Source: Pseudomonas entomophila (GTDB lineage Bacteria; Pseudomonadota; Gammaproteobacteria; Pseudomonadales; Pseudomonadaceae). From it: a DNA stretch of 64,000 nt. Under the pieces are notes generated by a model. That model made no database searches. It was given only the letters and a program-made list of their open reading frames with translations, and was not told the origin of the DNA. A program made the translations under genes and the position numbers. Positions 35,718-44,288 of the stretch are shown one piece after another (within the stretch, counting starts at the first letter, position 1; the number at the start of each line of letters is the position of its first letter). The stretch spans positions 178,504 through 242,503 of the forward strand of contig NZ_JARPQB010000004.1 of NCBI RefSeq assembly GCF_029478665.1, in the 5' to 3' direction.

Positions 35718-36305
35718 ATGTCCTTCGCCGAGCAACTGACCCGCCTGCAAGCCTTCCTCGACGCCGATGAGCTGCACGAAGAAGCGCTGGACTACGTCGC
35801 CGCACACGGCTACCTGACCGCGCTGTCGATCTGCTCGGAGGAAGTTCCCGAACGCGAATGGATCGACGCGCTGTTCGCCGAAGAGCCGCACTACACTAGC
35901 GATGCCCAGCGCACCGAAATCGAAGCCACCCTGGTCGCGCTCAAGGGCCACATCGCCCGCCAGCTGGCCAGCGACGAGGAATTCGACCTGCCCTGCGACC
36001 TGGACCTGACCGACGAGCCGGACGACTCCGACCTGCGCGGCTGGTGCATCGGCTTCATGGAGGGCGTGTTCCTGCGGGAAGAGGCCTGGTTCGAGAACGC
36101 CGAGGAAGAAGTCAGCGAGATGCTGCTCCCCATTATGGTCGGCTCGGGCCTGTTCGATGAGCAACCGGAGTTCGAAGACATCGCCAAGAACGCCAACCTG
36201 CAGGACGACATGATCGTGCAGATCCCCGAGGCGCTGAGTGCGCTGTTCCTGCTGCTGCACGCCCCGGACGAAAAACCTGCCCTGCTCAAGCCGCGTCACC
36301 ACTGA
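35718..36305 (+). CDS. UPF0149/YecA-family protein
   Basis: A 195-residue acidic helical protein of the UPF0149 (YgfB/YecA) family. The pattern LHEEALDYVAAHGYLTALSI and, later, LRGWCIGFMEGVFLREEAWF is diagnostic. It lacks the SEC-C zinc tail seen in YecA. In P. aeruginosa YgfB affects stress and beta-lactam responses; here the function is not known. Followed after five bases by ybaN, probably one operon; recQ is divergent upstream. Confidence 0.85.
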   Translation: MSFAEQLTRLQAFLDADELHEEALDYVAAHGYLTALSICSEEVPEREWIDALFAEEPHYTSDAQRTEIEATLVALKGHIARQLASDEEFDLPCDLDLTDEPDDSDLRGWCIGFMEGVFLREEAWFENAEEEVSEMLLPIMVGSGLFDEQPEFEDIAKNANLQDDMIVQIPEALSALFLLLHAPDEKPALLKPRHH

Positions 36306-36310
36306 TCGAC

Positions 36311-36679
36311 GTGGTGCGCTACCTGCTGCTGGCCGTCGGCTGGCTCAGTGTCGCGCTGGGGGTGGCGGGTATCTTCCTGCCGGTGTTGCCCACCACCCCG
36401 TTTCTCCTGCTCGCCGCGGCCTGCTTTGCCCGCAGCTCGCCACGCTTCCATGATTGGCTGGTCAACCACCCCAGGCTTGGCCCGTGGATTCGCGACTACC
36501 TCAGTGGCGAAGGGATTCCGCTCAAGGGCAAGGTGTACGCCATCGGCCTGATGTGGGCGAGCATCGGCCTTTCGTGCTACCTGGTGCCGCTGTTCTGGGC
36601 GCGGGTGTTCATGCTCACCAGCGCAGTGCTGGTCAGCGCTTACATCCTCAAGCAGAAAACCTTGCACCGGCCGGGTTGA
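36311..36679 (+). CDS. ybaN: YbaN-family (DUF454) inner-membrane protein
   Basis: A 122-residue membrane protein with the DUF454 signature: LLLAVGWLSVALGVAGIFLP, then VLPTTPFLLLAAACFARSSP and the loop NHPRLGPWIRDYLSGEGIPL. Two hydrophobic hairpins. Start GTG 36311 (GTG 36314 equally possible). Function unknown; the upstream UPF0149 gene is five bases away. Confidence 0.88.
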   Translation: MVRYLLLAVGWLSVALGVAGIFLPVLPTTPFLLLAAACFARSSPRFHDWLVNHPRLGPWIRDYLSGEGIPLKGKVYAIGLMWASIGLSCYLVPLFWARVFMLTSAVLVSAYILKQKTLHRPG

Positions 36680-36690
36680 TCACCTTTCGA

Positions 36691-36746
36691 TGTAGGAGCC
36701 AGCCTTGCTGGCGAACCGCTGTTCGCCAGCAAGGCTGGCTCCTACA
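36691..36746. repeat. REP palindrome pair, GCCAGCCTTGCTGGC family
   Basis: TGTAGGAGCCAGCCTTGCTG and its inverted copy are separated by eight bases, between ybaN and the convergent adhesin gene, five bases beyond the adhesin stop. Confidence 0.9.
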
Positions 36747-36750
36747 GGCC

Positions 36751-39700
36751 TCACACGGTATCCACCTTCAGCGAATGATCGTTGAGCATGCCGTTGATGA
36801 TGGTCGCCGTGTCATGCCCCGCCGCAATCACCCCACCCGCTCCGGCCGTCACCCCGTAATGCTGCGCAAGATCGACACCGGCCAGGTCGATGGTCTGGGT
36901 CGGCGCCGCGCCGGCGACGCTGCTGACCTCGATGGTCGATACCACATTGCTGCCGGTGCCGCTGACCTTGAAGTGCAGGTAGTCGTCCAGTGAAGCACTG
37001 CTGGCGTTCTCGCCCTGCAGCAGCTGTGACAGATCAAGCCGGTCGCTGCCCGGGGTGAAATCGGTCACGGTATCGTGGCCGCTGTCCCCCTTCTGCCAGA
37101 CGAAGGTATCGTTGCCGCCGCCACCGGTCAGGGTATCGTCACCCGCACCACCATTGAGCACATTGTCGCCACCGTTGCCGATGAGCGTGTCGTTGTACTC
37201 CGAACCAATCAGGTTCTCGATGCTGGTCAGGGTGTCCACGCCCGCACCCACCGTGTTCTGCGGACCGGCATGGCCCAGGTCCACCACCACGCCGCCCCCC
37301 GCCTTGGCGAAGCTGACCGTGTCGCTGCCCGGGCCTCCGTCCAGCAGGTCGTTGCCTGGCCCGGCGATCAGCAGGTCGTTACCCTCGCCACCGTACAGGT
37401 GATCGTTGCCGGTTCCCGCCACCAGCACATCATTGCCGGCGCCACCGTTCAAGGTGTTGTCACCGTTCCCTGCCAGCAGCACATCATCACCTGCCGTACC
37501 GTCGAGCACATGACCGGGCTGGTAGGTGATATCGACGTTACCGGTAGCCGTGCCGCCGTGACCATCGCTGACGGTGTAGGTGTCATGCACCCCATCGTTG
37601 ACCGCGTTGCTGTAGTCCACCACCAGGCTCAGCTTGTAGTTCTCGGCGGCCTTGCTGTTGCCCGAGGCGTTGTCGGTATTGACCACGTGGATGCTGTACA
37701 CCCCGTCATGGGCGGCGGTGAAGCTGCCGCCATCGGCGATGCCCTGGTAGCTGCCACCGGCCTCCTTCCACTCCATCATCAGGTTGCCGGCGGGGCGGTC
37801 ATGGTCGAGGGTGAGGGTTTCACCCTTGCGCAAGGTGACGGTCAGCGTGTCCTCGTCATTGGCATTGCTGTTGCTGATCATGCCGAGGTAGCCCGCCACC
37901 ACCAGCGCTGCAGTCATGGTCCCGGACAGGCTGGTGAACTCGCTGCGCGCCAGGTCGCGGAACTGGTTCTCGGCCTTGTTGGGCGTGCCGTCGAACTGAA
38001 GGGTCTGGGCCTGGGTACCAGCGCTGAAGCCTGCGCCCTTGTCGGCAAAACCGGTGTTGAAGGTGGTTGGCGCGGCGTTCAGCCGATCGTGGTCGGCATC
38101 GCTGTCGTTGGCCAGCAATGCTTCAACCGGCACGCTGAGCGTGGCGCCACTGATGTTGGTGATGATGTGGTCGGGGCCGGCCACGGGTGCGGCGTTGCCG
38201 TTGATGTTCACGGTCAGCGTGGCGCTGCTGGTGTCCCCGTCGTTGTCACTGGCGGTGAAGGTGAACTTCTCCACCTGGCCGGCGCCGCCGTCCTTCGGCG
38301 GCGTGTAGGTGAATTCGCCGGTATCCATGTTCACCAGCAAGGTGCCACCCAGGCTGGTCTTGATGCCGAGGCTGTTGCTGACCGTGTCGAACACCGCCTT
38401 GTCCACGCCGCCGCTGGCGGCATAGCCCCCCTGCCCGGCATTGGCCTTTGGATCGTAGGTGTAGGTGGTGCCATCCACCACCAGTGCCTTGATGAAACCG
38501 CCATCGGCGCCGAAGTCGCCAGCGCTCATGAGGCTGCCGGTGATGGGTGCCCCCTGCACGGTACCGGAGAGCACCGCGCCCAGTTGGTTGAGGTCGGTGA
38601 CCACCACCGCATTGGTGTCGGTGTGGCTGCTGCCGTCATAGGCCAGCGGGTCGAGGTTGCCGGCATTGACGCCACTGCCCATGCCGATGGCGAAGGACTT
38701 GATGCCGTTGTCGTCGAGGAAGGTTTCCCAGGTGGTTTCGCGAACCGCGGTGATCGAGTGACCACCGCTGGGCTCGCCGTCCGAGAAGAAGTAGCTGACA
38801 TTCTGCGCACCCACCAGCTTGCCCGAACTGACGAACGCTTCCTGGGCCTTGGCTGCAGCCGAGTCGTAGTAGGTCGACCCACCAGCCGTGAGCCCGGCAA
38901 TCAGGCTCTTGGCCTCGCCGATCGAAACCCACACCGGGGTCTGCATCGTCGCGCCAGTGGAGAAAGTGACGATCTGTACCTTGATGTCCCCCATGTCATC
39001 GTACTTGTCGAGCAAGGTGTTGATGGCCTGCTTGGCCAGCTCCAGGCGTGTCAGGCCGGGTACGCCAGACCCCGAGTTCATGCTGCTGGAGACGTCGACC
39101 ACCAGCAGGATGTTGGAGTCCACCTGGCCCGGGGTGATGCTGCGCACCGCGCTTTCGACCTTTGGCACGTCGTCGACGATGTTGATGGCGATCGTGCTGG
39201 TGACGCTGTTGCCCAGCGCATCGGTAGCCTTGTAGGTGAACTGTTCGATGACCGTATTGGCACCGTCGTTCGTGCCGCCCGGCGTTTTCGGCGCCGAGGT
39301 CAGGGTATAGGTGTAGGAGCCGTCGGCATTCAACTGGATCTGGCCATATTGACCCGCGGCGTTACCCACCAGGCTGTAAGTCAGGGCGCCGAATCCTCCG
39401 CTGACCGAGCCGACCAGGCTGCCGGAAGCGGTTTCGCCGGTAGAACCCGGCTCGCTGCCGGTCACGCTGCCAGCCGCCAGGTCGTTGCCATCCTTGTGCA
39501 GGTCCAGTGCTTTTTCGTAGACCGTGACGTCGCTGTCCTGGCTGGCGGTCAGCTGGCTGTTCTGCACGCTGATACGGATGACGGCGGTGCTCTCGTCACC
39601 ATCGGCATCACGGAGGGTGTAGACGAAACTGTCGGCGGCAAACGGTGGCAACACGCTGTCGGGGTTGGCGTGGTAGGTGGCATTGCCCTGTGCATCGAGG

Positions 39701-42700
39701 GTCAGGTAGCCGTACAGCCCGGTGATCGGCTCGCCCAGATGGCCACTGGCCGAGGTCGAAGTGTCGTGGCCGAAACGCACACCTACCACGTAATGGCCAT
39801 CGCCACGCACATCGGCGCCGATCACATCGTTGGCCAGTACATTGCCGCTGATGTTGCCGCCCTGCTGCACACCGGCGAAATCGTTCTGCGCCCTGGGCAC
39901 ATCGTCGACGATGCTGATGACGATGGTGCTGGTGGAGGTATTGCCCAACGAGTCCTTCACCTGGTAGGTGAAGCTTTCAGTCACGCTGTTCGGGCCATCG
40001 CTCACGTGATTGGGCGAGTTCGGTGCCGACGTCAGGGTGTAGGTGTAGGAGCCGTCCGCATTCAACTGGATCTGACCGTACTGGCCCAGGGCATTGCCCA
40101 CCAGGCTGTAGGTCAGGCCGCCCACGCCGCCGCTGACCGACCCCACCAGCGAACCGGAAGCGGTTTCCGCAGTGGAACCCGGCTCGCTGCCGGTGATATG
40201 GCCTGCCGCCAGGTCGTTGCCATCCTTGTTCAGGTCGAGGGCCTTCTCGAAGACCTTGACCTCGTCGTCGACCGTGGCCAGCAACTTGCTGTCCTGCACG
40301 TTGATGGTGATGGTGGTGGTGCTTTCATCGCCATCGGCATCGCGAATGGTGTAGACGAAGTGGTCGGTGGCCCACGGTGGCAACACGCTGTTGGGGTTGG
40401 CGTGGTAGGTGCCATTGCCCTGGGCGTCGAGGGTCAGGTAGCCATACAGGCCCTGGATCGGGTCGCCGACATGGCCGACGGCGGAGCTCGAGGTGTCGTG
40501 GCCGAAGCGCACACCGACCACATACTGGCCGTCACTGCGGCCGTCGGCGCCGATCACATCGTTGGCCAGTACATTGCCGCTGACGCTGCCGCCCTGGCTG
40601 ACGTTGGCGAAGTCGCAGTGGGCCTTGGGCACATCGTCGACGATGCTGATGACGATGGTGCTGGTGGTGGCGTTGCCGAGCGGATCCTTCACCTGATAGG
40701 TAAAGCTCTCGGTCACGATGTTCGGGCCATCGTTCGCATGAATGGGCGAATTCGGCGCCGATGTCAGGGTGTAGGTGTAGGAGCCGTCCGTATTCAACTG
40801 GAGCTGACCGTATTGCCCTACCGCGTTGCCGACCAGGCTGTAGGTCAAGGTGCCCACGCCACCGCTGACCGAGCCGGCCAGGGAGCCGGATGCGGTTTCT
40901 GCGGTTGAACCGGGATTGCTGCCGATGACCGTGCCCGCCGCCAGGTCATTGCCATCTTTGTTCAGGTCGAGCGCTTTCTCGAAAACCTTCACCTCGTCGT
41001 CGACGCCCGCCAGCAACTTGCTGTCTTGCACGTTGATGGTGATGGTGGCGGTGCTCTCGTCACCGTCGGCGTCGCGAATGGTGTAGACGAAGGTGTCGCT
41101 GGCCCACTGCGGCAGATCCTGATTGGCGTAGGCGTGGTAGGTGCCCATGCCCTGGGCATCAAGCACCAGGTAACCGTACAGGCCCTGGATCTGCTCGCCC
41201 ACGTGCCCGCTGGCCGAAGTCGAGGTGTCATGCCCGGCGCGCACGCCGACCACGTACTGGCCATCACTGCGACCATCGGCGCCGATCACATCGTTGGCCA
41301 GCACATTGCCGCTGACACTGCCGCCTTCGGTGACATCGGCGAAGTCGCAATGCGCCCTGGGCACATCGTCGACGATGCTCACGTCGAGGGTGCCGCTGGC
41401 GCTGCTGCCATCGGTGTCCACGGCACTGACGGTGAACTGCTCGACCAGGCTGTTGGCGCCCTGGCCCGTGGCATGGCCCTCGTTGTCCAGCAACTGGTAG
41501 GTGTAGCTCACCACGCCGGTCGCCGGATCATAGCCGGTGATGGTCAGGGTGTTGCCCAAGAGTGTGGTGATCGACTGGGGAAAACCTGCGGGAGCGCCGC
41601 CACTCACCACTGTGATGCCCGCCACGGTCAGGGTCTGCAGGCCGTCAAGGGCGGTCACGCTGAACGTGCCGCCCTGGGTCAGCGCGCCTGGGTTGGGGGC
41701 ACTGCCGTCGGTGAGGTTTTTCTCGTAGACCTTCAGCTCGCCGCCTTCCACACCAAGGCCACCCAGGGTTACTGGGTCATTGAGGTTGCTGACGTTCAGG
41801 GTCAGGGTCGCCGTGCTGGTATCGCCATCCGCATCCTTCAGCGTGTAGGTGAATTGCTCCACGCCATTGCCGCCGCCGTGCAGGTTCTTGAAATCGGTGT
41901 CGTCAGGGTTGAGGGTGTAGGTGTAGGAACCGTCCACCGCCAGTACCAGGGTGCCGTAGGTGCCTACGAAGGTGCCGGCCACGACCGGGCCGCTGGGGAT
42001 GCGGTCGGCGCCCTGGATATCATTGCCCAGCACGCTCCCACTCAGTTCCAGATGCTGCTCGGTGGCGGTCACCGGGTTGCCGTCATTCACCGCCTTGGGT
42101 GCATCGTCGACGATGTTCACGTCCAGAGTGGCGTTGGCGCTGCTGCCGTCGGTGTCCGTGGCCTTGACCGTGAAATGTTCGCTGAGCCCATTGGCGTCCG
42201 AGGCTGCGAGCAAGGTGTAGCTGTAGCTGACCACACCGGTCGCCGGGTTGTAGCCGGTGATGGTCAGGGTGTTGCCCAGCGCCGTGGTGATCGACTGCGG
42301 GAAGCCCGCCGCCACACCACCACTGACCACATCGATGCCGCCCACGCTGAGGCTCTGCAAGCCGTCCGGCGCGGTGAGGGTGAAGGTGCCGCTCTGGGTC
42401 AGCGCGCCAGGGTTCGGTGCGCTGCCATCGGCCAGGTGCTTCTCGAACACTGTCAGCTCGCCACCCTCCGCACCCAGCCCCCCCAGAGTCACGGAGTCAT
42501 TGAGATTGGTGATGTTGAGGGTCAGGGTCGCCGTGCTGGTATCGCCGTCGGCGTCCTTCAGCGTGTAGGTGAAGTGCTCCACACCATTGCCGCCGCCGTG
42601 CAGGTGCTTGAAGTCGGTGTCGTCGGGGTTGAGGGTGTAGGTGTAGGAGCCGTCGGCAGCCAGTACCAGGGTGCCATAGGTGCCGACGAAGGTGCCGGCC

Positions 42701-43803
42701 ACGATCGGGCCACTGGGGATGCGGTCGGCGCCTTGTATATCGTTGCCCAGCACGTTGCCGCTAAGCTCCAGGTGCTGCTCGGTGGCGGTCACCGGGTTGC
42801 TGTCGTCCACTGCCTTTGGGGCGTCGTCACGAATGATCACATCCAGGGAGCCGCTGGCGACATCGCCGTCGGTATCGCTGGCCAGCACGGGGAAGTGCTC
42901 ACCAACCGTGGCATCGCCATTCGGGGGCTGTTCGGCACCTGTCAGAGTGTAGCTGTAGCTGACCACACCGGTCGCCGGGTTGTAGCCGGTGATGGTGAGC
43001 AGGTTGCCGAGCCCGGTCACGATCGAGTGGCCCACACCGGTCACGGTGCCTGCCGTGACCACATTGATGCCGCCGACACTGAGGTTGAACACGCCATCCG
43101 GCGCCACGACGGTGAAACTGCCGGACTGGGTCAGCGCCGCCGGATTGCTCGCCGAGCCTTGGGGCAGGCTGGCTTCGGACAGGGACAGCTCACCTGGCTG
43201 AGCATTCAAGCCACTGAGCGTGACGGGGTTGTCCAGCACCTCGGGAACGGGCGCAGGTGGCGGAGGGACTACCGGCGCCCCCTCATCATTGTGCGGGTCC
43301 AGTTCGCCAAGGTAACGGTTGTCCAGCTCGGGGATGCCATTGAAACCCGCTGTCGGAAAACCGATGGAGGGATCGACGCGCGCGGCCACTTCGGTCAGCA
43401 GCACGAAACTGTGCCCGCCCCCCAGTTCGCCATTGAAGGCACCATGGTGCCCACCCGCCGCTGGCGCTTCGCCTTCCTTGGTCGGGTCGGCCCCTGCGGC
43501 AATGGCCCGTTGCATCCGCTCGACATCACTGAGCAGGGCATCGCTGGGCGCCGTATTCGGTGCATGGGCCGGTTGCGAGTGGCCGGCCAACAGTTCCGGG
43601 TTCAGGGCCAGGCTGCTGTCGCGTCCGAGGGTCAACAAACCGCCGTTCTGCAAACGCACGGCCACCGCGCCGGCGGCCCCCGTTTCCAGTTGTTCGCCAG
43701 CGAACAGGCGATCGCCCTCCACCACCAGTCGACGATGGCCATCACCCTCCACTGCGAATACCTGGCCGACAACCTTGCTGACCACACCGAGTAACTTAGC
43801 CAT
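36751..43803 (-). CDS. Giant RTX adhesin with Lap-type retention module (LapA/LapF/MapA-like)
   Basis: A 2,350-residue surface adhesin. Residues 1-135 are the Lap-type retention module (LGVVSKVVGQVFAVEGDGHR...), with AIAAGADPTKEGEAPAAGGHH; PAAG at 114-117 fits the [TAP]AAG site cut by the LapG protease. Three tandem units of about 240 residues follow (about 190-815), then three of another type (about 815-1545). A vWA domain starts near 1560 with the MIDAS pattern DVSSSMNSG, GGSTYYDSA and FFSDGEPSGG. RTX calcium repeats (GGAGNDVLVAGTGND, GGEGNDLLIAGPGND) lie near 2096-2243 and the C-terminal type I secretion signal ends in DHSLKVDTV. Divergent T1SS genes probably export it. Shorter than LapA or LapF. 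No lapD/lapG in the window. Confidence 0.9.
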   Translation of the reverse strand: MAKLLGVVSKVVGQVFAVEGDGHRRLVVEGDRLFAGEQLETGAAGAVAVRLQNGGLLTLGRDSSLALNPELLAGHSQPAHAPNTAPSDALLSDVERMQRAIAAGADPTKEGEAPAAGGHHGAFNGELGGGHSFVLLTEVAARVDPSIGFPTAGFNGIPELDNRYLGELDPHNDEGAPVVPPPPAPVPEVLDNPVTLSGLNAQPGELSLSEASLPQGSASNPAALTQSGSFTVVAPDGVFNLSVGGINVVTAGTVTGVGHSIVTGLGNLLTITGYNPATGVVSYSYTLTGAEQPPNGDATVGEHFPVLASDTDGDVASGSLDVIIRDDAPKAVDDSNPVTATEQHLELSGNVLGNDIQGADRIPSGPIVAGTFVGTYGTLVLAADGSYTYTLNPDDTDFKHLHGGGNGVEHFTYTLKDADGDTSTATLTLNITNLNDSVTLGGLGAEGGELTVFEKHLADGSAPNPGALTQSGTFTLTAPDGLQSLSVGGIDVVSGGVAAGFPQSITTALGNTLTITGYNPATGVVSYSYTLLAASDANGLSEHFTVKATDTDGSSANATLDVNIVDDAPKAVNDGNPVTATEQHLELSGSVLGNDIQGADRIPSGPVVAGTFVGTYGTLVLAVDGSYTYTLNPDDTDFKNLHGGGNGVEQFTYTLKDADGDTSTATLTLNVSNLNDPVTLGGLGVEGGELKVYEKNLTDGSAPNPGALTQGGTFSVTALDGLQTLTVAGITVVSGGAPAGFPQSITTLLGNTLTITGYDPATGVVSYTYQLLDNEGHATGQGANSLVEQFTVSAVDTDGSSASGTLDVSIVDDVPRAHCDFADVTEGGSVSGNVLANDVIGADGRSDGQYVVGVRAGHDTSTSASGHVGEQIQGLYGYLVLDAQGMGTYHAYANQDLPQWASDTFVYTIRDADGDESTATITINVQDSKLLAGVDDEVKVFEKALDLNKDGNDLAAGTVIGSNPGSTAETASGSLAGSVSGGVGTLTYSLVGNAVGQYGQLQLNTDGSYTYTLTSAPNSPIHANDGPNIVTESFTYQVKDPLGNATTSTIVISIVDDVPKAHCDFANVSQGGSVSGNVLANDVIGADGRSDGQYVVGVRFGHDTSSSAVGHVGDPIQGLYGYLTLDAQGNGTYHANPNSVLPPWATDHFVYTIRDADGDESTTTITINVQDSKLLATVDDEVKVFEKALDLNKDGNDLAAGHITGSEPGSTAETASGSLVGSVSGGVGGLTYSLVGNALGQYGQIQLNADGSYTYTLTSAPNSPNHVSDGPNSVTESFTYQVKDSLGNTSTSTIVISIVDDVPRAQNDFAGVQQGGNISGNVLANDVIGADVRGDGHYVVGVRFGHDTSTSASGHLGEPITGLYGYLTLDAQGNATYHANPDSVLPPFAADSFVYTLRDADGDESTAVIRISVQNSQLTASQDSDVTVYEKALDLHKDGNDLAAGSVTGSEPGSTGETASGSLVGSVSGGFGALTYSLVGNAAGQYGQIQLNADGSYTYTLTSAPKTPGGTNDGANTVIEQFTYKATDALGNSVTSTIAINIVDDVPKVESAVRSITPGQVDSNILLVVDVSSSMNSGSGVPGLTRLELAKQAINTLLDKYDDMGDIKVQIVTFSTGATMQTPVWVSIGEAKSLIAGLTAGGSTYYDSAAAKAQEAFVSSGKLVGAQNVSYFFSDGEPSGGHSITAVRETTWETFLDDNGIKSFAIGMGSGVNAGNLDPLAYDGSSHTDTNAVVVTDLNQLGAVLSGTVQGAPITGSLMSAGDFGADGGFIKALVVDGTTYTYDPKANAGQGGYAASGGVDKAVFDTVSNSLGIKTSLGGTLLVNMDTGEFTYTPPKDGGAGQVEKFTFTASDNDGDTSSATLTVNINGNAAPVAGPDHIITNISGATLSVPVEALLANDSDADHDRLNAAPTTFNTGFADKGAGFSAGTQAQTLQFDGTPNKAENQFRDLARSEFTSLSGTMTAALVVAGYLGMISNSNANDEDTLTVTLRKGETLTLDHDRPAGNLMMEWKEAGGSYQGIADGGSFTAAHDGVYSIHVVNTDNASGNSKAAENYKLSLVVDYSNAVNDGVHDTYTVSDGHGGTATGNVDITYQPGHVLDGTAGDDVLLAGNGDNTLNGGAGNDVLVAGTGNDHLYGGEGNDLLIAGPGNDLLDGGPGSDTVSFAKAGGGVVVDLGHAGPQNTVGAGVDTLTSIENLIGSEYNDTLIGNGGDNVLNGGAGDDTLTGGGGNDTFVWQKGDSGHDTVTDFTPGSDRLDLSQLLQGENASSASLDDYLHFKVSGTGSNVVSTIEVSSVAGAAPTQTIDLAGVDLAQHYGVTAGAGGVIAAGHDTATIINGMLNDHSLKVDTV
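39170..41365 (-). repeat. Adhesin internal repeats, type 2 (about 243 aa, 3 copies)
   Basis: Units begin near PRAHCDFADV, PKAHCDFANV and PRAQNDFAGV (about 41360, 40630, 39905) and contain GNVLANDVIGAD, ASDTFVYTIRDADGDES and EVKVFEKALDLNKDGND in the same order. Period is about 727 bases. Confidence 0.85.
41780..43240 (-). repeat. Adhesin internal repeats, type 1 (about 240 aa, 3 copies)
   Basis: Units begin near VTLSGLNAQPGEL, VTLGGLGAEGGEL and VTLGGLGVEGGEL (about 43230, 42500 and 41780). Copies 2 and 3 are highly alike even at nucleotide level (for instance 42470-42800 against 41740-42080), so recombination could change copy number. Confidence 0.85.
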
Positions 43804-43872
43804 GAGCGCACGCCTCCCCTGCCGATGGGTTTCTCGCAGTCCAAGGCTGGCGGGTCATGCATGCAACGCCCG

Positions 43873-43909
43873 ACGCACGTGGCAGCCGGATCGTTGCTGT
43901 CACGTGCGT
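43873..43909. promoter_or_regulatory. 14-bp inverted repeat in the adhesin leader
   Basis: ACGCACGTGGCAGC (43873-43886) pairs with GCTGTCACGTGCGT (43896-43909), with one G-U, around a nine-base loop. It lies 70-106 bases upstream of the adhesin start codon, so it could be either an RNA hairpin in the 5' leader or an operator for a dimeric regulator. The core CACGTG is palindromic itself. Confidence 0.6.
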
Positions 43910-44288
43910 GGGCAATCACGCTCCCTGTGACGACTTCCGCGATAGCGGTACTGGACAATGGCCATCATTCGATGCCAAATTTTTGTCGCCAAATTCCGCT
44001 TTCGCCTTCCTCCCCTGCTTCCTTAGCTGCAAAAAATATGGATCTTTCTCCGAGGCCCGAAAAACGCCTGTCCCAGCCGGTTCCCGTAACCACTTGAATG
44101 AAACAATGTCGCGGATTCCTTAGACCGCATAAGTTTTTTTTCGCATATACCTTATGAAAATTTCTTCTTAGCTCGCCTTATAAATGTTCTTAGCTCTGTT
44201 GTTACAAACCTGAAACGGTTTGATTCTTATATTTCGTCATTTTATTGGCGATCGCAGGACATTTTTTGAGACCAGGGAGAAGTACCCC
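43910..44288. other. AT-rich divergent promoter region between adhesin and its secretion genes
   Basis: No gene is supported in this stretch. The 44100-44270 part is strikingly AT-rich for this genome (TTTTTTTTCGCATATACC, TATAAATGTTC, CTTATATTTCG), the composition recognised by MvaT/MvaU-type silencers. Both the adhesin and the TolC-like gene must be promoted from here. I found no confident -35/-10 pair or FleQ box by eye. Confidence 0.5.

Noticed and set aside
37075..43794. Very long open frames on the plus strand (up to 1,277 and 922 codons) opposite the adhesin gene
   Set aside because: They are antisense shadows of a GC-rich repetitive gene; no ribosome sites or recognisable domains, and the minus-strand frame has clear Lap/vWA/RTX features.
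43881..43899. Sigma54-type promoter (TGGCAG...TTGCT) before the adhesin
   Set aside because: The GG and GC dinucleotides are 13 bases apart instead of 10, and the sequence is explained by the hairpin arms.
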